In this document: positions 40,387 through 50,438 of the stretch, one piece after another | Layout: each line of letters begins with the position of its first letter | How positions within the stretch are numbered: the first letter of the stretch is position 1 | Assembly: GCA_020852865.1 (NCBI GenBank) | Contig: JADYZZ010000059.1 | Coordinates: 62,001-126,000, forward strand | Reading direction: 5' to 3' | DNA: 64,000 nucleotides | Origin: Rubrivivax sp. | Lineage (GTDB): Bacteria > Pseudomonadota > Gammaproteobacteria > Burkholderiales > Burkholderiaceae_C | The notes under the pieces: generated by a model | What the model was told of the DNA's origin: nothing | The model's database searches: none | Seen by the model: the letters and a program-made list of their open reading frames with translations, nothing else | Program-made: the position numbers and the translations under genes

Positions 40387-41121
40387 TCAAACGCTCGCGT
40401 CCTCGAACGTGGCGGCGTCGTCGGCGGGTTTGGGCAGATGGCCTTCGACCAGCAGCGGGTTGGCGGCGCGCACCAGTTCGTCGGCATGGATGCGCAGGCG
40501 CGTCTTGCGCCGCGGCAGGTAGTGGTTGGCCGGCTGCGTGCCCCACTCGGGCATCAGCACATAGCCGCCCTCCTCGCGGATCGCGCGCGAGACCTCGGAG
40601 TCGGGATCGTGGATGTCGCCGAACAGCCGCGCCGAGGTCGGGCAGGCCTTGACGCAGGCCGGCAGGCGATCGCGCGGCGCGAGCGCCGCGTCGTAGATGC
40701 GGTCGACGCACAGCGTGCACTTCTTCATCACCTTCTGGTGCGCATCGAGCTCGCGTGCGCCGTACGGGCAGGCCCAGCTGCAGTACTTGCAGCCGATGCA
40801 CTTGTCGTAGTCGACGAGCACGATGCCGTCCTCGGCGCGCTTGTGCGACGCGCCGGTGGGGCACACCGGCACGCAGGGCGGGTCCTCGCAGTGCAGGCAG
40901 CTCTTGGGGAAGTGCACCGTCTCGGTGTGCGGGAACGCGCCGATCTCGAAGGTCTGCACGCGGTTGAAGAAGGTGCCGCTCGGGTCGGCGCCGTAGGGGT
41001 TCTGGTCGGACAGCGGACCGGCCGCGCCGCTGGCGTTCCACTCCTTGCAGCTCGTCACGCAGGCCTGGCAGCCGACGCAGACGTTGAGGTCGATGACGAG
41101 CGCAAGCTGCTTGCGGCTCAT
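40387..41121 (-). CDS. soeB: SoeB/DmsB-like 4x[4Fe-4S] ferredoxin subunit
   Basis: LVIDLNVCVGCQACVTSCKEWN; CLHCEDPPCVPVCPTGA; CIGCKYCSWACPYGA; KKCTLCVDR. Confidence 0.92.
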   Translation of the reverse strand: MSRKQLALVIDLNVCVGCQACVTSCKEWNASGAAGPLSDQNPYGADPSGTFFNRVQTFEIGAFPHTETVHFPKSCLHCEDPPCVPVCPTGASHKRAEDGIVLVDYDKCIGCKYCSWACPYGARELDAHQKVMKKCTLCVDRIYDAALAPRDRLPACVKACPTSARLFGDIHDPDSEVSRAIREEGGYVLMPEWGTQPANHYLPRRKTRLRIHADELVRAANPLLVEGHLPKPADDAATFEDASV

Positions 41122-44036
41122 CGCGCGCGCCCCTTGAATGCCGCGGCCAGCGCGCGCAGCGAGACGATCTCGCGCGGCCGCTCGGGCATGCCCGGGTACG
41201 GGCGCAGCGGCTCCAGGCGCGGCCCGGCCGCCGTGTCGCCGGGCTCGGCCTTGACGACGCGCACGCGTACGTCGTACCAGCCGGCCTGGCCGGTCACGGG
41301 GTCGGAGTTGGAGACGCGCCGGCTGCTGCCGCGCTCGGGCAGCTCGTCGGTGATCAGGTGGTTGAGCAGGAAACCCTCGCGCGCCTCGTTGGCTTCGGGC
41401 TCGAGGTTCCAGGCGCCCGGCGCCTTGCCGATCGCGTTCCAGGTCCACACCGTGCCCGGCTCGACGGCCTGGGTATGCGCGGCGCGGCAGCGCACGCGGC
41501 CCCAGGGTGATTCGACCTGCACCCAGTCGCCGTCGGCGATGCCGGCCGCGCGCGCCGTCTGGGTGTTGACGAACAGGACGTTGTAGGCGTGGATCTGGCG
41601 CAGCCAGGCGTTCTGCGAATCCCACGAGTGGTACATCGCCATCGGCCGCTGCGTCACCGCGGCGAGCGGGTAGCGCTGGCGGTCGGTGGCCGCGGCCTCG
41701 AGCGGCTCGTAGTAGAAGGGCAGCGGGTCGAAATAGGTCTCGACGCGCTGGCGCAGATGCGCCGGCGGCTTGCGCGTCAGGCCCTTGCCGCGCGCCGCCG
41801 TGCGAAAGCGCTGCAGCACCTCCGAGTACAGGTGGATCAGGATCGGCTCGGCGTAGCGGGTGATGCGGTGCGCGCGGCTCCACTCCAGGTAGCCCTGGTT
41901 CCAGTTGCGCATGTACTGGTAGCTGCGCGGCAGCGGGTGGTGGTAGACGCCGTCGTGCTGGGCGTACATCTCCCACTGCTTCGGGTTGGGCTCGCCGATC
42001 AGGCTCTTCTCGCCGCCGCGGCCGCGCCAGCCGGCCAGAAAGCCGATGCCCGAGCCGGGCTCGGTCTCCCAGTTGACGATGAAGTCCGGATAGTCGCGGT
42101 ACTTGCGCTGCCCGTCCTTGCCGACGAAGGCCGGCAGCGCCAGGCGCGTGCCCAGCTCGATCAGCACCTCCTGGAACGGCTTGCACTGGCCGCTCGGCGG
42201 CACGACCGGGATGCGCACCGCGTCGACCGGGCCGTCGAACTCGCTGATCGGCCGGTCGAGCATCGACATCACGTCGTGCCGCTCGAGGTAGGTGGTGTCG
42301 GGCAGCACGAGATCGGCGAACGCCGTCATCTCGGAGTGGAAGGCGTCGGCGACGACGAGGAAGGGGATCTTGTAGCCGCCCGTCTCGTCCTTGTCGCCGA
42401 GCATGCGGCGCACTTCGGTCGTGTTCATCGTGGAGTTCCACGACATGTTGGCCATGAAGAACAGCAGCGTGTCGATGCGGTAGGGGTCGCCGCGCCAGGC
42501 GTTGGTGACGACGTTGTGCATCAGCCCGTGCACCGACAGCGGGTACTCCCACGAGAAGGCCTTGTCGATGCGCACCGGCGCGCCCGCGTCGTCGACGAAC
42601 AGGTCGTCGGGGTCGCTCGGCCAGCCCAGCGGCGCGCCGTCGAGCGGGTGGCCGGGCTGGACCGCGCGCGGGTCGTTGGGCGTGCGCGCGCAAGGCGGGA
42701 TCGGCCGCGGGAACGGCGCCTTGTGGCGAAAACCGCCCGGGCGGTCGATCGTGCCCAGCAGCGACATCAGCACGGCCAGCGCGCGAATGGTCTGGAAGCC
42801 GTTGCTGTGCGCGGCCAGCCCGCGCATGGCATGGAAGGCGACCGGGTTGCCGCTGACGGTGTCGTGCTCGCGGCCCCAGGCGTCGGTCCAGGCGATCGGC
42901 AGCTCGATGCGCTGGTCGCGCGCCGTGATGCCCATCTCGTGGGCGAGGCGGCGGATGGTCTCGGCCGGGATGCCGGTGATGCCTTCGGCCCACTCGGGCG
43001 TGTACGGCTCGACACGCTCTTGCAGCAGCTGGAACGCCGGCTTGACCGGCGTGCCGTCGGCGAGCGTGAAGGCGCCGCGCAGGTACGGGTCGGCGCCGGG
43101 TGCGTGGCTGAGCACCGGCTTGTCGCTGTGCCGATCCCACCACAGCTTGTTCTGCGGGTCGTAGCAGACCTCCTCCTGCGGTACCTCGGTGCGCACGAAC
43201 ATGCCGTACTCGTCGTGCGCGGCGTCGAGGTTCACCAGTTCGCCGCCGTTCGTGTACTGGACGACGAACTCGCGGTCATACAGGCCCTTGGCCAGGATCT
43301 CGTGGACCACGGCCAGCAGGAAGGCGCCGTCGGTGCCGGGACGGATCGGCACCCATTCGTCGGCGACGGCCGAGTAGCCGGTGCGCACCGGGTTGATCGA
43401 GACGAAGCGGCCGCCGGCGCGCTTGAACTTCGAGATCGCGATCTTCAGCGGGTTGCTGTGGTGGTCCTCGGCGGTGCCGATCATCACGAACAGCTTGGCG
43501 CGGTCGAGGTCGGGGCCGCCAAACTCCCAGAACGAGCCGCCGATCGTGTAGATCATGCCCGCGGCCATGTTCACCGAGCAGAAGCCCCCGTGCGCCGCGT
43601 AGTTGGGCGTGCCGAACTGGCGCGCGAACAGGCCCGTGAGCGCCTGCATCTGGTCGCGCCCGGTGAAGAGCGCGAACTTCTTCGGGTCGGTGGCGCGGAT
43701 CTTGGCCAGCCGCTCGGCCAGCGTGGCGAAGGCCTCCTCCCACTCGATCGCGACGAAGTCGCCCGCGCCGCGCTCGGCGCCCTCGCGGCGCTTGAGCGGC
43801 CGCGTCAGCCGCGCCGGCGAATACTGCTTCATGATCCCCGCGCTGCCCTTGGCGCAGATCACGCCCTGGTTCAGCGGGTGGTCGGGGTTGCCGTCGATGT
43901 AGCGCACGCGGCCGTCGCGCAGGTGCACGCGGATGCCGCAGCGGCAGGCGCACATGTAGCAGGTGGTCTTGCGCACCTCGTGTGCCGCCTGGGCGTCGGG
44001 GTCGGCCAGCGGGTCGTGCAGCGGGACGTGCGCCAT
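41118..44036 (-). CDS. soeA: SoeA-like molybdopterin oxidoreductase (cytoplasmic sulfite dehydrogenase)
   Basis: TCYMCACRCGIRVHLRDGRVRYIDGNPDHPLNQGVICAKG; no Tat signal; clustered with B and C subunits and TauE. Confidence 0.88.
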   Translation of the reverse strand: MAHVPLHDPLADPDAQAAHEVRKTTCYMCACRCGIRVHLRDGRVRYIDGNPDHPLNQGVICAKGSAGIMKQYSPARLTRPLKRREGAERGAGDFVAIEWEEAFATLAERLAKIRATDPKKFALFTGRDQMQALTGLFARQFGTPNYAAHGGFCSVNMAAGMIYTIGGSFWEFGGPDLDRAKLFVMIGTAEDHHSNPLKIAISKFKRAGGRFVSINPVRTGYSAVADEWVPIRPGTDGAFLLAVVHEILAKGLYDREFVVQYTNGGELVNLDAAHDEYGMFVRTEVPQEEVCYDPQNKLWWDRHSDKPVLSHAPGADPYLRGAFTLADGTPVKPAFQLLQERVEPYTPEWAEGITGIPAETIRRLAHEMGITARDQRIELPIAWTDAWGREHDTVSGNPVAFHAMRGLAAHSNGFQTIRALAVLMSLLGTIDRPGGFRHKAPFPRPIPPCARTPNDPRAVQPGHPLDGAPLGWPSDPDDLFVDDAGAPVRIDKAFSWEYPLSVHGLMHNVVTNAWRGDPYRIDTLLFFMANMSWNSTMNTTEVRRMLGDKDETGGYKIPFLVVADAFHSEMTAFADLVLPDTTYLERHDVMSMLDRPISEFDGPVDAVRIPVVPPSGQCKPFQEVLIELGTRLALPAFVGKDGQRKYRDYPDFIVNWETEPGSGIGFLAGWRGRGGEKSLIGEPNPKQWEMYAQHDGVYHHPLPRSYQYMRNWNQGYLEWSRAHRITRYAEPILIHLYSEVLQRFRTAARGKGLTRKPPAHLRQRVETYFDPLPFYYEPLEAAATDRQRYPLAAVTQRPMAMYHSWDSQNAWLRQIHAYNVLFVNTQTARAAGIADGDWVQVESPWGRVRCRAAHTQAVEPGTVWTWNAIGKAPGAWNLEPEANEAREGFLLNHLITDELPERGSSRRVSNSDPVTGQAGWYDVRVRVVKAEPGDTAAGPRLEPLRPYPGMPERPREIVSLRALAAAFKGRAR

Positions 44037-44298
44037 GTCGGGGTGTCGAGGGAATCGGCCGCCGGCGGCGGGTGGGAGTGCGGCGCACAGCGAGACAGGC
44101 GCACACAGCCCCGGCTGCCCCTGCTCCCTCCGGCCCGCAGGGGCATTAGGCGCAAGCGGGCTTTGCAGCGTCTACTCCCGCAATGGGTTAGTGCAGCCTA
44201 CCCACGAGGGTTATTCGCCGCCGCGGCCGACTGTGATCCCATGCGCGCGGCCGCGTGCGCCCTGCCCCGCAAGGCGATGCCTGCCCGTTCGAGTTGCG

Positions 44299-44808
44299 TT
44301 GAAGATCTGCATCGCCTCCGACAGCCACGACCGCGCCGACCCGCTGCTCGCGGCGGCGCAGGCCGGCGCGCGCGCCGGCGCCGAGGTGTTGGTGCACTGC
44401 GGCGACGTCATCGGCGCCAACACGCTGCGGCCGCTGGCCGCGCTCGGGCTCACGGTACATGTCGTGCACGGCAACAACCTGGGCGACCCGCTCGCGCTGG
44501 CGCGGCTGGCGGCGGCGTCGGCGGGCCGGCTCGAATACCACGGCGGCGAAGCCCTGCTCGAGCTGGCCGGGCGACGCGTCTACGTCACCCATTACCCGCA
44601 CCAGGCGCAGGGCATGGCCTGCACCGGTGAGTACGATCTGGTGTGCTGCGGCCACACGCACGCCGCCGCGCTGACCCAGCAACCCAACATCCGAGGAGAG
44701 CGCACATGGCTCGTCAACCCCGGCACCGTGGCCGGCATCGCGGGCGCGCCGGCGACCTGGATCCTCGGCGACCTCGAGCGCATGAGCTTCGAGGTGCACA
44801 CGCTGTAG
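44299..44808 (+). CDS. YfcE/MJ0936-type metallophosphoesterase
   Basis: LKICIASDSHDR, VLVHCGDVIG, VHGNNLGDP, VCCGHTH motifs; TTG start inferred. Confidence 0.85.
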   Translation: MKICIASDSHDRADPLLAAAQAGARAGAEVLVHCGDVIGANTLRPLAALGLTVHVVHGNNLGDPLALARLAAASAGRLEYHGGEALLELAGRRVYVTHYPHQAQGMACTGEYDLVCCGHTHAAALTQQPNIRGERTWLVNPGTVAGIAGAPATWILGDLERMSFEVHTL

Positions 44809-44833
44809 CATGCATCGGACCGAGGGGGGTGCA

Positions 44834-46129
44834 ATGACGGACATGGTGGCCGGCAATCCGACGCTGCTGGTGGTGGGCGGCGGCATCAGCGGCATGACGG
44901 CGGCGCTGGAAGCGGCCGAGGCCGGGCGCGAGGTCATCCTCGTCGAGCGCGCACCGGCGCTGGGCGGGCGCACCGCGCAGCTGTACCGCTACTTCCCGAA
45001 GATGTGCCACCCGACCTGCGGGCTCGAGATCAACCTGCGCCGGCTGCGCGCCAACCGCAAGGTGCGCGTGCTCACGCTGACCGAGGTCACCTCGGTGGCG
45101 GGTCGCCCCGGCGACTACCGCGTCGCGCTGCGCCAGCGCCCGCGCTACGTCAACGAGCGCTGCACCGCCTGCGGCGCGTGCGAGCGCGCGGTCTCGGCGC
45201 GCATTCCCAACCCGTTCAACTACGGCCTGGACACGATCGCCGCGGCCTACCTGCCGCACGGGCTGGCGCACCCGCCGCACTACGTGCTCGATCCGTCCAT
45301 CGTCGGCACGCCCGAGGCCGAGAAGGCGCGCGCCGCCTGCCCGGTGGGCGCGATCGATCTCGAGATGAAGGAGCGCACGCTCGAGCTGGCCGCCGGCAGC
45401 GTGATCTGGGCCACCGGCTGGCGGCCCTACGACGCCGCGCGCATCCAGCCCTACGGCTACGGGCGCTTCAAGAACGTGATCACGAGCGTCGAGTTCGAGC
45501 GCCTGGCCGACCCGGCGGGCCCCACCGGCGGGCGCCTGCTGCGCCCGAGCGACGGCCAGCCGGCGCGCAACATCGCCTTCGTCCAGTGCGCCGGCTCGCG
45601 CGACGAGAACCACCTGCGCCACTGCTCGCGCATCTGCTGCATGGCCACGCTCAAGCAGACGCAGTACGTGCGCGAGGCCTACCCCGAGGGCGACGCGCGC
45701 TCGACCGTCTACTACATCGACATCCGCGCCATCGACCGCCTCGAGGACTTCAACGCCCGCGTGCACGCCGACCCGATGGTCACCTTCGTCAAGAGCAAGG
45801 TCGCGCGCATCGCGCTGGACGAGGCCAGCGGCAACCCGGTGCTGCACGGCGTCGACACCGAGGGCTACCACCGCTACGCCAACGCGCACGACCTGGTCGT
45901 GCTGGCGATCGGCATGCAGCCCGAGACCGAGGGCCTGCAGCTGCCCGACGAGATCGTGCGCGATTCGAGCGGCTTCATCGAGGGCAGCGCGAGCGGCGGC
46001 CAGGTCGCGGCCGGCGCTGCCGCCGCGCCGCTGGACGTCAACCGCGCCGTGCAGAGCGCCACCGCGGCGGCGCTGCGCGGCATCCAGGTCATCCATCGCA
46101 ACACGCGCGCCGAGGCTTCGCATGGCTGA
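44834..46129 (+). CDS. qmoA: QmoA (HdrA-like flavoprotein)
   Basis: LLVVGGGISGMTAALEAAEAGREVILVERAPALGGRTAQLYRYFPKMCHPTCGLEINLRRL; RCTACGACERAV; RBS GAGGGGGGTGC before ATG. Confidence 0.92.
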   Translation: MTDMVAGNPTLLVVGGGISGMTAALEAAEAGREVILVERAPALGGRTAQLYRYFPKMCHPTCGLEINLRRLRANRKVRVLTLTEVTSVAGRPGDYRVALRQRPRYVNERCTACGACERAVSARIPNPFNYGLDTIAAAYLPHGLAHPPHYVLDPSIVGTPEAEKARAACPVGAIDLEMKERTLELAAGSVIWATGWRPYDAARIQPYGYGRFKNVITSVEFERLADPAGPTGGRLLRPSDGQPARNIAFVQCAGSRDENHLRHCSRICCMATLKQTQYVREAYPEGDARSTVYYIDIRAIDRLEDFNARVHADPMVTFVKSKVARIALDEASGNPVLHGVDTEGYHRYANAHDLVVLAIGMQPETEGLQLPDEIVRDSSGFIEGSASGGQVAAGAAAAPLDVNRAVQSATAAALRGIQVIHRNTRAEASHG

Positions 46130-48374
46130 GACCAAGACCGCCGCCTACATCTGCACCGGCTGCGGCATCGGCGACACGCTCGACGCCGCGCGCCTGGCCA
46201 AGGTGGCCAAGCGCGAGGGCAAGATGGCCCTGGTGCGCGAGCACGCCTTCCTGTGCAGCGACGAGGGCGTGGCCGCGATCCGCGCCGACCTCGAAGGCGA
46301 GGAGGCCGTCACGCACGTGATGCTGGCCGCCTGCTCGCGCCGCATGAAGACCGAGGCCTTCCACTTCCCGGGCGCGGCGATGGCGCGCGCCAACCTGCGC
46401 GAAGGCGTGCTGTGGATGGTGGCCGAAGGCGAGGCGCACGACGAGGTACGCCGGGAGATGGCCGACGACTACGTGCGCATGGCCTGCGCCGAGCTCAAGC
46501 GGCTGAAGGTCCCGGCCGGCAACCCGGACCGCGGCGACGCGCGCCGCATCCTCGTCGTCGGCGGCGGCGTGAGCGGCCTCACGGCGGCGCTCGAAGCGGC
46601 CGAAGCCGGCTACGACGTCCTGCTCGTCGAGCGCGAGTCCGAGCTCGGCGGCTGGGCCGCCCGGCTGTGGAAGCGCATGCCTTCGCGCGAGCCCTACGGC
46701 GAGCCGGCCGAGACCGGCATCGGGCAGCTGATCGAGCGCGCCAACGCGCATCCGCGCATCGAAGTCATGCTCGGCGCGCAGGTGGCGCAGACGCGCGGCG
46801 CGCCGGGGCGCTTCCAGGTGCGCATCGCACGCGCCGACGGCAGCACCGCCGAGGCGCTGTGCGGCGCGATCGTGCAGGCCAGCGGCTTCACGAGCTACGA
46901 CATCGCCAGGCTGCCCGAGCTGGGGGGCGGCATTCACGCGCATGTCGTCGACCAGGCCGGCTTCGAGGCACTGGCGCGTCAGGCCAACGGCGCGCCGATC
47001 CGGCGCGCCGACGGCCGGCCGCTGAAGAGCGTCGTCTTCGTCCAGTGCGCCGGCCAGCGCGACACGAGCGGCAAGCACCTGCCCTACTGCTCGGGACATT
47101 GCTGCGGCACCAGCATCAAGCAGGCGATGTACCTGCGCGATGCCGATCCCGAGGCCAGCGCGATGGTGCTCTACACCGACTTGCGCACGCCCGGCATGGG
47201 CGAGGACTTCTACCGCAGCGCGCAGGCCAAGGGCGTGACCTTCACCAAGGGCGTGGCGCAGGCGGTCGAGGCTGCGGGTGAGGGCCTGCGCGTGCGCCTG
47301 CGCGACCTGATCCTCGACGAGGATGCGCTGGCCGAGGCCGACCTCGTGGTGCTGGCCACCGGCCAGGTGGCCAATGCCGGCGTCGACCTCGACGCGTGGG
47401 AGGCCGCCGTCAGCGCAGCCGAAAAGGGCGACGCGGCGGCGGTCGCGAAGAAGGACGAGCTGGCCAAGGTTTCGGTGCTCAACCTCGCCTACCGGCAGGG
47501 GCCGGATCTGCCGCAACTGAAGTACGGCTTCGCCGACTCGCACTTCATCTGCTTTCCGTACGAGACGCGCCGCACCGGCATCTACGCGGCCGGCCCGACG
47601 CGCCGGCCGATGGACATCGCCCAGGCGACGGAAGACGCCGCTGGCGCGGCGATGAAGGCGATCCAGGCCGTGGAGAACGCCGCGCTCGGCCGCGCCGCGC
47701 ACCCGCGCAGCGGCGACCTGAGCTACCCGATCGTGCGGCTCGAGGGCTGCACGCAGTGCAAGCGCTGCACCGTCGAATGCCCCTTCGGCGCCATCGACGA
47801 GGACGAAAAGCGCTACCCGCTCTTCAACGAGAGCCGCTGCCGGCGCTGCGGCACCTGCATGGGCGCCTGCCCGGTGCGCGTGATCTCGTTCGAGAACTAC
47901 TCGGTCGACAGCGTGGGCGCGCAGATCAAGGCCGTCGACATGCCCGACGAGGACAGCGGCAAGCCGCGCATTCTCGTGCTCGCCTGCGAGAACGACGCCT
48001 ACCCGGCGCTGGACATGGCGGCGCTGCAGCGGCGTGCGGTGTCGGCCTTCGTGCGCGTGATCCCGGTGCGCTGCCTGGGCTCGGTGAACACCATCTGGAT
48101 CACCGACGCGCTCAACGGCGGCTGGGACGGCGTGATGATGCTCGGCTGCAAGAAGGGCGAGAACTACCAGTGCCACTTCGTGCGCGGCTCCGAAATGGCC
48201 TACTACCGCATGAGCAAGGTCGACGACACCTTGAAGCAGCTCGGCCTCGAGAGCGAGCGCGTCGTCAACCACGAGGTCGCCATCACCGACATCGAGCGCC
48301 TGCCGCGGCTCATCGACGACTACGTGGCGCAGATCACCGCCATCGGCATGAGCCCGATGAAGGGCTTCGCGTGA
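46122..48374 (+). CDS. qmoB: QmoB (HdrA-like flavoprotein with C-terminal MvhD-like domain)
   Basis: YICTGCGIGDTLD; RILVVGGGVSGLTAALEAAEAGYDVLLVE; CTQCKRCTVECPFGAIDEDEKRYP; CRRCGTCMGACPVRVI; PRILVLACENDAYPALDMA. Confidence 0.94.
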   Translation: MAETKTAAYICTGCGIGDTLDAARLAKVAKREGKMALVREHAFLCSDEGVAAIRADLEGEEAVTHVMLAACSRRMKTEAFHFPGAAMARANLREGVLWMVAEGEAHDEVRREMADDYVRMACAELKRLKVPAGNPDRGDARRILVVGGGVSGLTAALEAAEAGYDVLLVERESELGGWAARLWKRMPSREPYGEPAETGIGQLIERANAHPRIEVMLGAQVAQTRGAPGRFQVRIARADGSTAEALCGAIVQASGFTSYDIARLPELGGGIHAHVVDQAGFEALARQANGAPIRRADGRPLKSVVFVQCAGQRDTSGKHLPYCSGHCCGTSIKQAMYLRDADPEASAMVLYTDLRTPGMGEDFYRSAQAKGVTFTKGVAQAVEAAGEGLRVRLRDLILDEDALAEADLVVLATGQVANAGVDLDAWEAAVSAAEKGDAAAVAKKDELAKVSVLNLAYRQGPDLPQLKYGFADSHFICFPYETRRTGIYAAGPTRRPMDIAQATEDAAGAAMKAIQAVENAALGRAAHPRSGDLSYPIVRLEGCTQCKRCTVECPFGAIDEDEKRYPLFNESRCRRCGTCMGACPVRVISFENYSVDSVGAQIKAVDMPDEDSGKPRILVLACENDAYPALDMAALQRRAVSAFVRVIPVRCLGSVNTIWITDALNGGWDGVMMLGCKKGENYQCHFVRGSEMAYYRMSKVDDTLKQLGLESERVVNHEVAITDIERLPRLIDDYVAQITAIGMSPMKGFA

Positions 48375-48387
48375 AGGGGCAAGGGCG

Positions 48388-49017
48388 ATGAACGTGCAGA
48401 CCGGTACCCCCGCCGCGGCCAGGCCCTACCGCCCCGACTTCCTGCGCGAGGTCGAGCGCGAGGTCGAAGGCGGCGAGATGGTCAAGATGTGCATGCAGTG
48501 CGGCGTGTGCGCGGGCTCGTGCCCGTTCGGCCCGCACTGGGAGCACACGCCGCAGAAGCTCTTCATGATGATCCGCGCGGGCAAGCGCGACGAGGTGCTG
48601 GGCACCGACTCGATGTGGATGTGCACGAGCTGCTACAACTGCGTCGTGCGCTGCCCGCGCAAGCTGCCCATCACGACCATCATGCACGGGCTGGCGAGCT
48701 ACGCGCAGCGCCTCGGGCTGGCGCCGAAGATGCAGCCCACGCGCGACTTCTCGCTCGCCTTCTACGACAACTTCCGCCGCGGCGGACGCGTCAACGAGCT
48801 CCGGCTCACGCTCTGGGTCTACTTCAAGGACGGGCTGGTCGCGGGCCTGAAGAAGGCGTGGTCGATGCGCCGGGTCGGCCTGGGCATGCTCGCGGCCGGA
48901 CGGCTGAACCCGTTCGAGCTCTTCGGCGGCCACCGCTGCAAGGACACCAAGGGCATCGAGGCCATGCTGGCCAAGGTGCAGCAGATCGAGCAGCGCGGCC
49001 GGGCCGCGCGGCACTAG
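48388..49017 (+). CDS. hdrC: HdrC-like iron-sulfur protein
   Basis: CMQCGVCAGSCPFGPHWEHTPQKLFMMIRAGKRDEVLGTDSMWMCTSCYNCVVRCPRKLPIT. Confidence 0.9.
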   Translation: MNVQTGTPAAARPYRPDFLREVEREVEGGEMVKMCMQCGVCAGSCPFGPHWEHTPQKLFMMIRAGKRDEVLGTDSMWMCTSCYNCVVRCPRKLPITTIMHGLASYAQRLGLAPKMQPTRDFSLAFYDNFRRGGRVNELRLTLWVYFKDGLVAGLKKAWSMRRVGLGMLAAGRLNPFELFGGHRCKDTKGIEAMLAKVQQIEQRGRAARH

Positions 49018-49073
49018 ACGGCGACGTTCGCGGCGCGCGCCGCGTGGCTGCGCACCGCAGGAGAACCCAGGCG

Positions 49074-49976
49074 ATGGCGAAGAAGGAATACGCGTTCTAC
49101 CCCGGCTGCTCGTCGCAGTACAAGGCCTCGGCGGCCAACTACCTGACGTCGACCAACGCGATGTGCCGCACGCTGGACATCAAGCTCACCGAGATCCCGG
49201 ACTGGAACTGCTGCGGCGCCTCGATCAGCTACACCGGCGCCAGCGAGCTCACGCGCCACGTGCTCAACGCGCGCAACATCGCGCTGGCCGAAACGCACAT
49301 GCCCGGGCGCGACGTCGTCGCCACCTGCGCCGCCTGCTGGCTGAACGCGCGCGAGAGCAAGGAGAAGCTCGACGTCGACCGCGAGTTCCTCGCCAACGCC
49401 AACGAGGCGCTGAAGGAGGCCGGGCTGCAGTACCAGGGCAAGGCCGGCGTCCGGCACATGGTCGAGGTGCTGATCGAGGATCTCGGCTACGAGGCGCTCG
49501 GCGCGCCGGTGGTCAAGCCGCTCGAGGGCTTGAAGTTCGCCGGCTACGTCGGCTGCCAGACGAACCGGCCGTTCGGCATCGCCGGCGAGAGCTTCGAGAA
49601 TCCGATGTACCTCGACCGCCTGGTCCAGACCGTGGGCGCCGAGGCGATCGAGGCCTACGACCAGAAGGTCACCTGCTGCGGCGGCGCGCTCGCCTTCTCC
49701 GAGCCCGACAAGAGCCAGAAGCAGATCCGCGACATCGTCGAGTCGGCCTACGACCATGGCGCCGACATGATCGTCACGCCCTGCCCGCTGTGCCAGACCA
49801 ATGTCGAGGTCTACCAGGCCGAGATCAACCGCAAGCAGGGCACCAAGCTGGCGATGCCGGTCACCTACTACAGCCAGCTGATGACGGTGGCCTACGGCGG
49901 CACGCTGAAGGAGGCCGGGCTCGACGGCCACGTCATCCAGCCGACCAAGCTGCAGGAGCTGGCGAACAAGACGTAG
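49074..49976 (+). CDS. hdrB: HdrB-like CCG-domain protein
   Basis: FYPGCSSQYKASA...WNCCGA...CAACWLN; YVGCQTNRP...VTCCGGAL...TPCPLCQTNVE (two CCG motifs). Confidence 0.93.
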   Translation: MAKKEYAFYPGCSSQYKASAANYLTSTNAMCRTLDIKLTEIPDWNCCGASISYTGASELTRHVLNARNIALAETHMPGRDVVATCAACWLNARESKEKLDVDREFLANANEALKEAGLQYQGKAGVRHMVEVLIEDLGYEALGAPVVKPLEGLKFAGYVGCQTNRPFGIAGESFENPMYLDRLVQTVGAEAIEAYDQKVTCCGGALAFSEPDKSQKQIRDIVESAYDHGADMIVTPCPLCQTNVEVYQAEINRKQGTKLAMPVTYYSQLMTVAYGGTLKEAGLDGHVIQPTKLQELANKT

Positions 49977-50002
49977 CGCCGCGGCACGCGCGCCCGCGGC
50001 CC

Positions 50003-50374
50003 TCAGTTCATGTAGGCGCGCGCCTCGTCGCCCGGGTCGGGCAGCCCGGCGATGCGCCACAGGCTGCGGCAGCTCCGGAACAGCCGGTGCGCGGCCTGCG
50101 GATCGACCTGCACCGCCCGGCACACCAGGCGCATCACCGGCAAAGCGCCGAGGCCGAACCAGCGCGCGCGCACCAGGTCGATGATCTGCCAATGCCTGGC
50201 GCCCAGGCCCGCCATGCCGTCGAGCCGGGCGAGCTGCTCGGCCAGCGCCGGCGTCCAGGCGAGCGGATCGACGAGGAAGCCCTCGTCGTCGAACGCGAGC
50301 GGCGCGCTCGGTGCTTCGGCGTGGCGTGCGGCGGCGGGTTCGGCGGGGCGTTCTGCGACTCGTGCGGCGGACAT
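50003..50374 (-). CDS. DsrC/TusE family protein lacking the C-terminal cysteine
   Basis: LAFDDEGFLVDPLAWTPALAEQLARLDGMAGLGARHWQIIDLVRARWF...LFRSCRSLWRIAGLPDPGDEARAYMN. Confidence 0.8.
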   Translation of the reverse strand: MSAARVAERPAEPAAARHAEAPSAPLAFDDEGFLVDPLAWTPALAEQLARLDGMAGLGARHWQIIDLVRARWFGLGALPVMRLVCRAVQVDPQAAHRLFRSCRSLWRIAGLPDPGDEARAYMN

Positions 50375-50438
50375 GACTCGGGCTCGGTGGACTCGGCAAG
50401 GGCCGAGGGGCGCATGGTGGCGCAGGCGCGGCGGCAGC

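Noticed and set aside
41589-44630. 1013-aa plus-strand ORF
   Set aside because: Antisense to the well-supported molybdopterin gene soeA; low-complexity R/A/V/H-rich translation typical of high-GC shadow ORFs.
46089-48272. 727-aa minus-strand ORF
   Set aside because: Antisense to qmoB.
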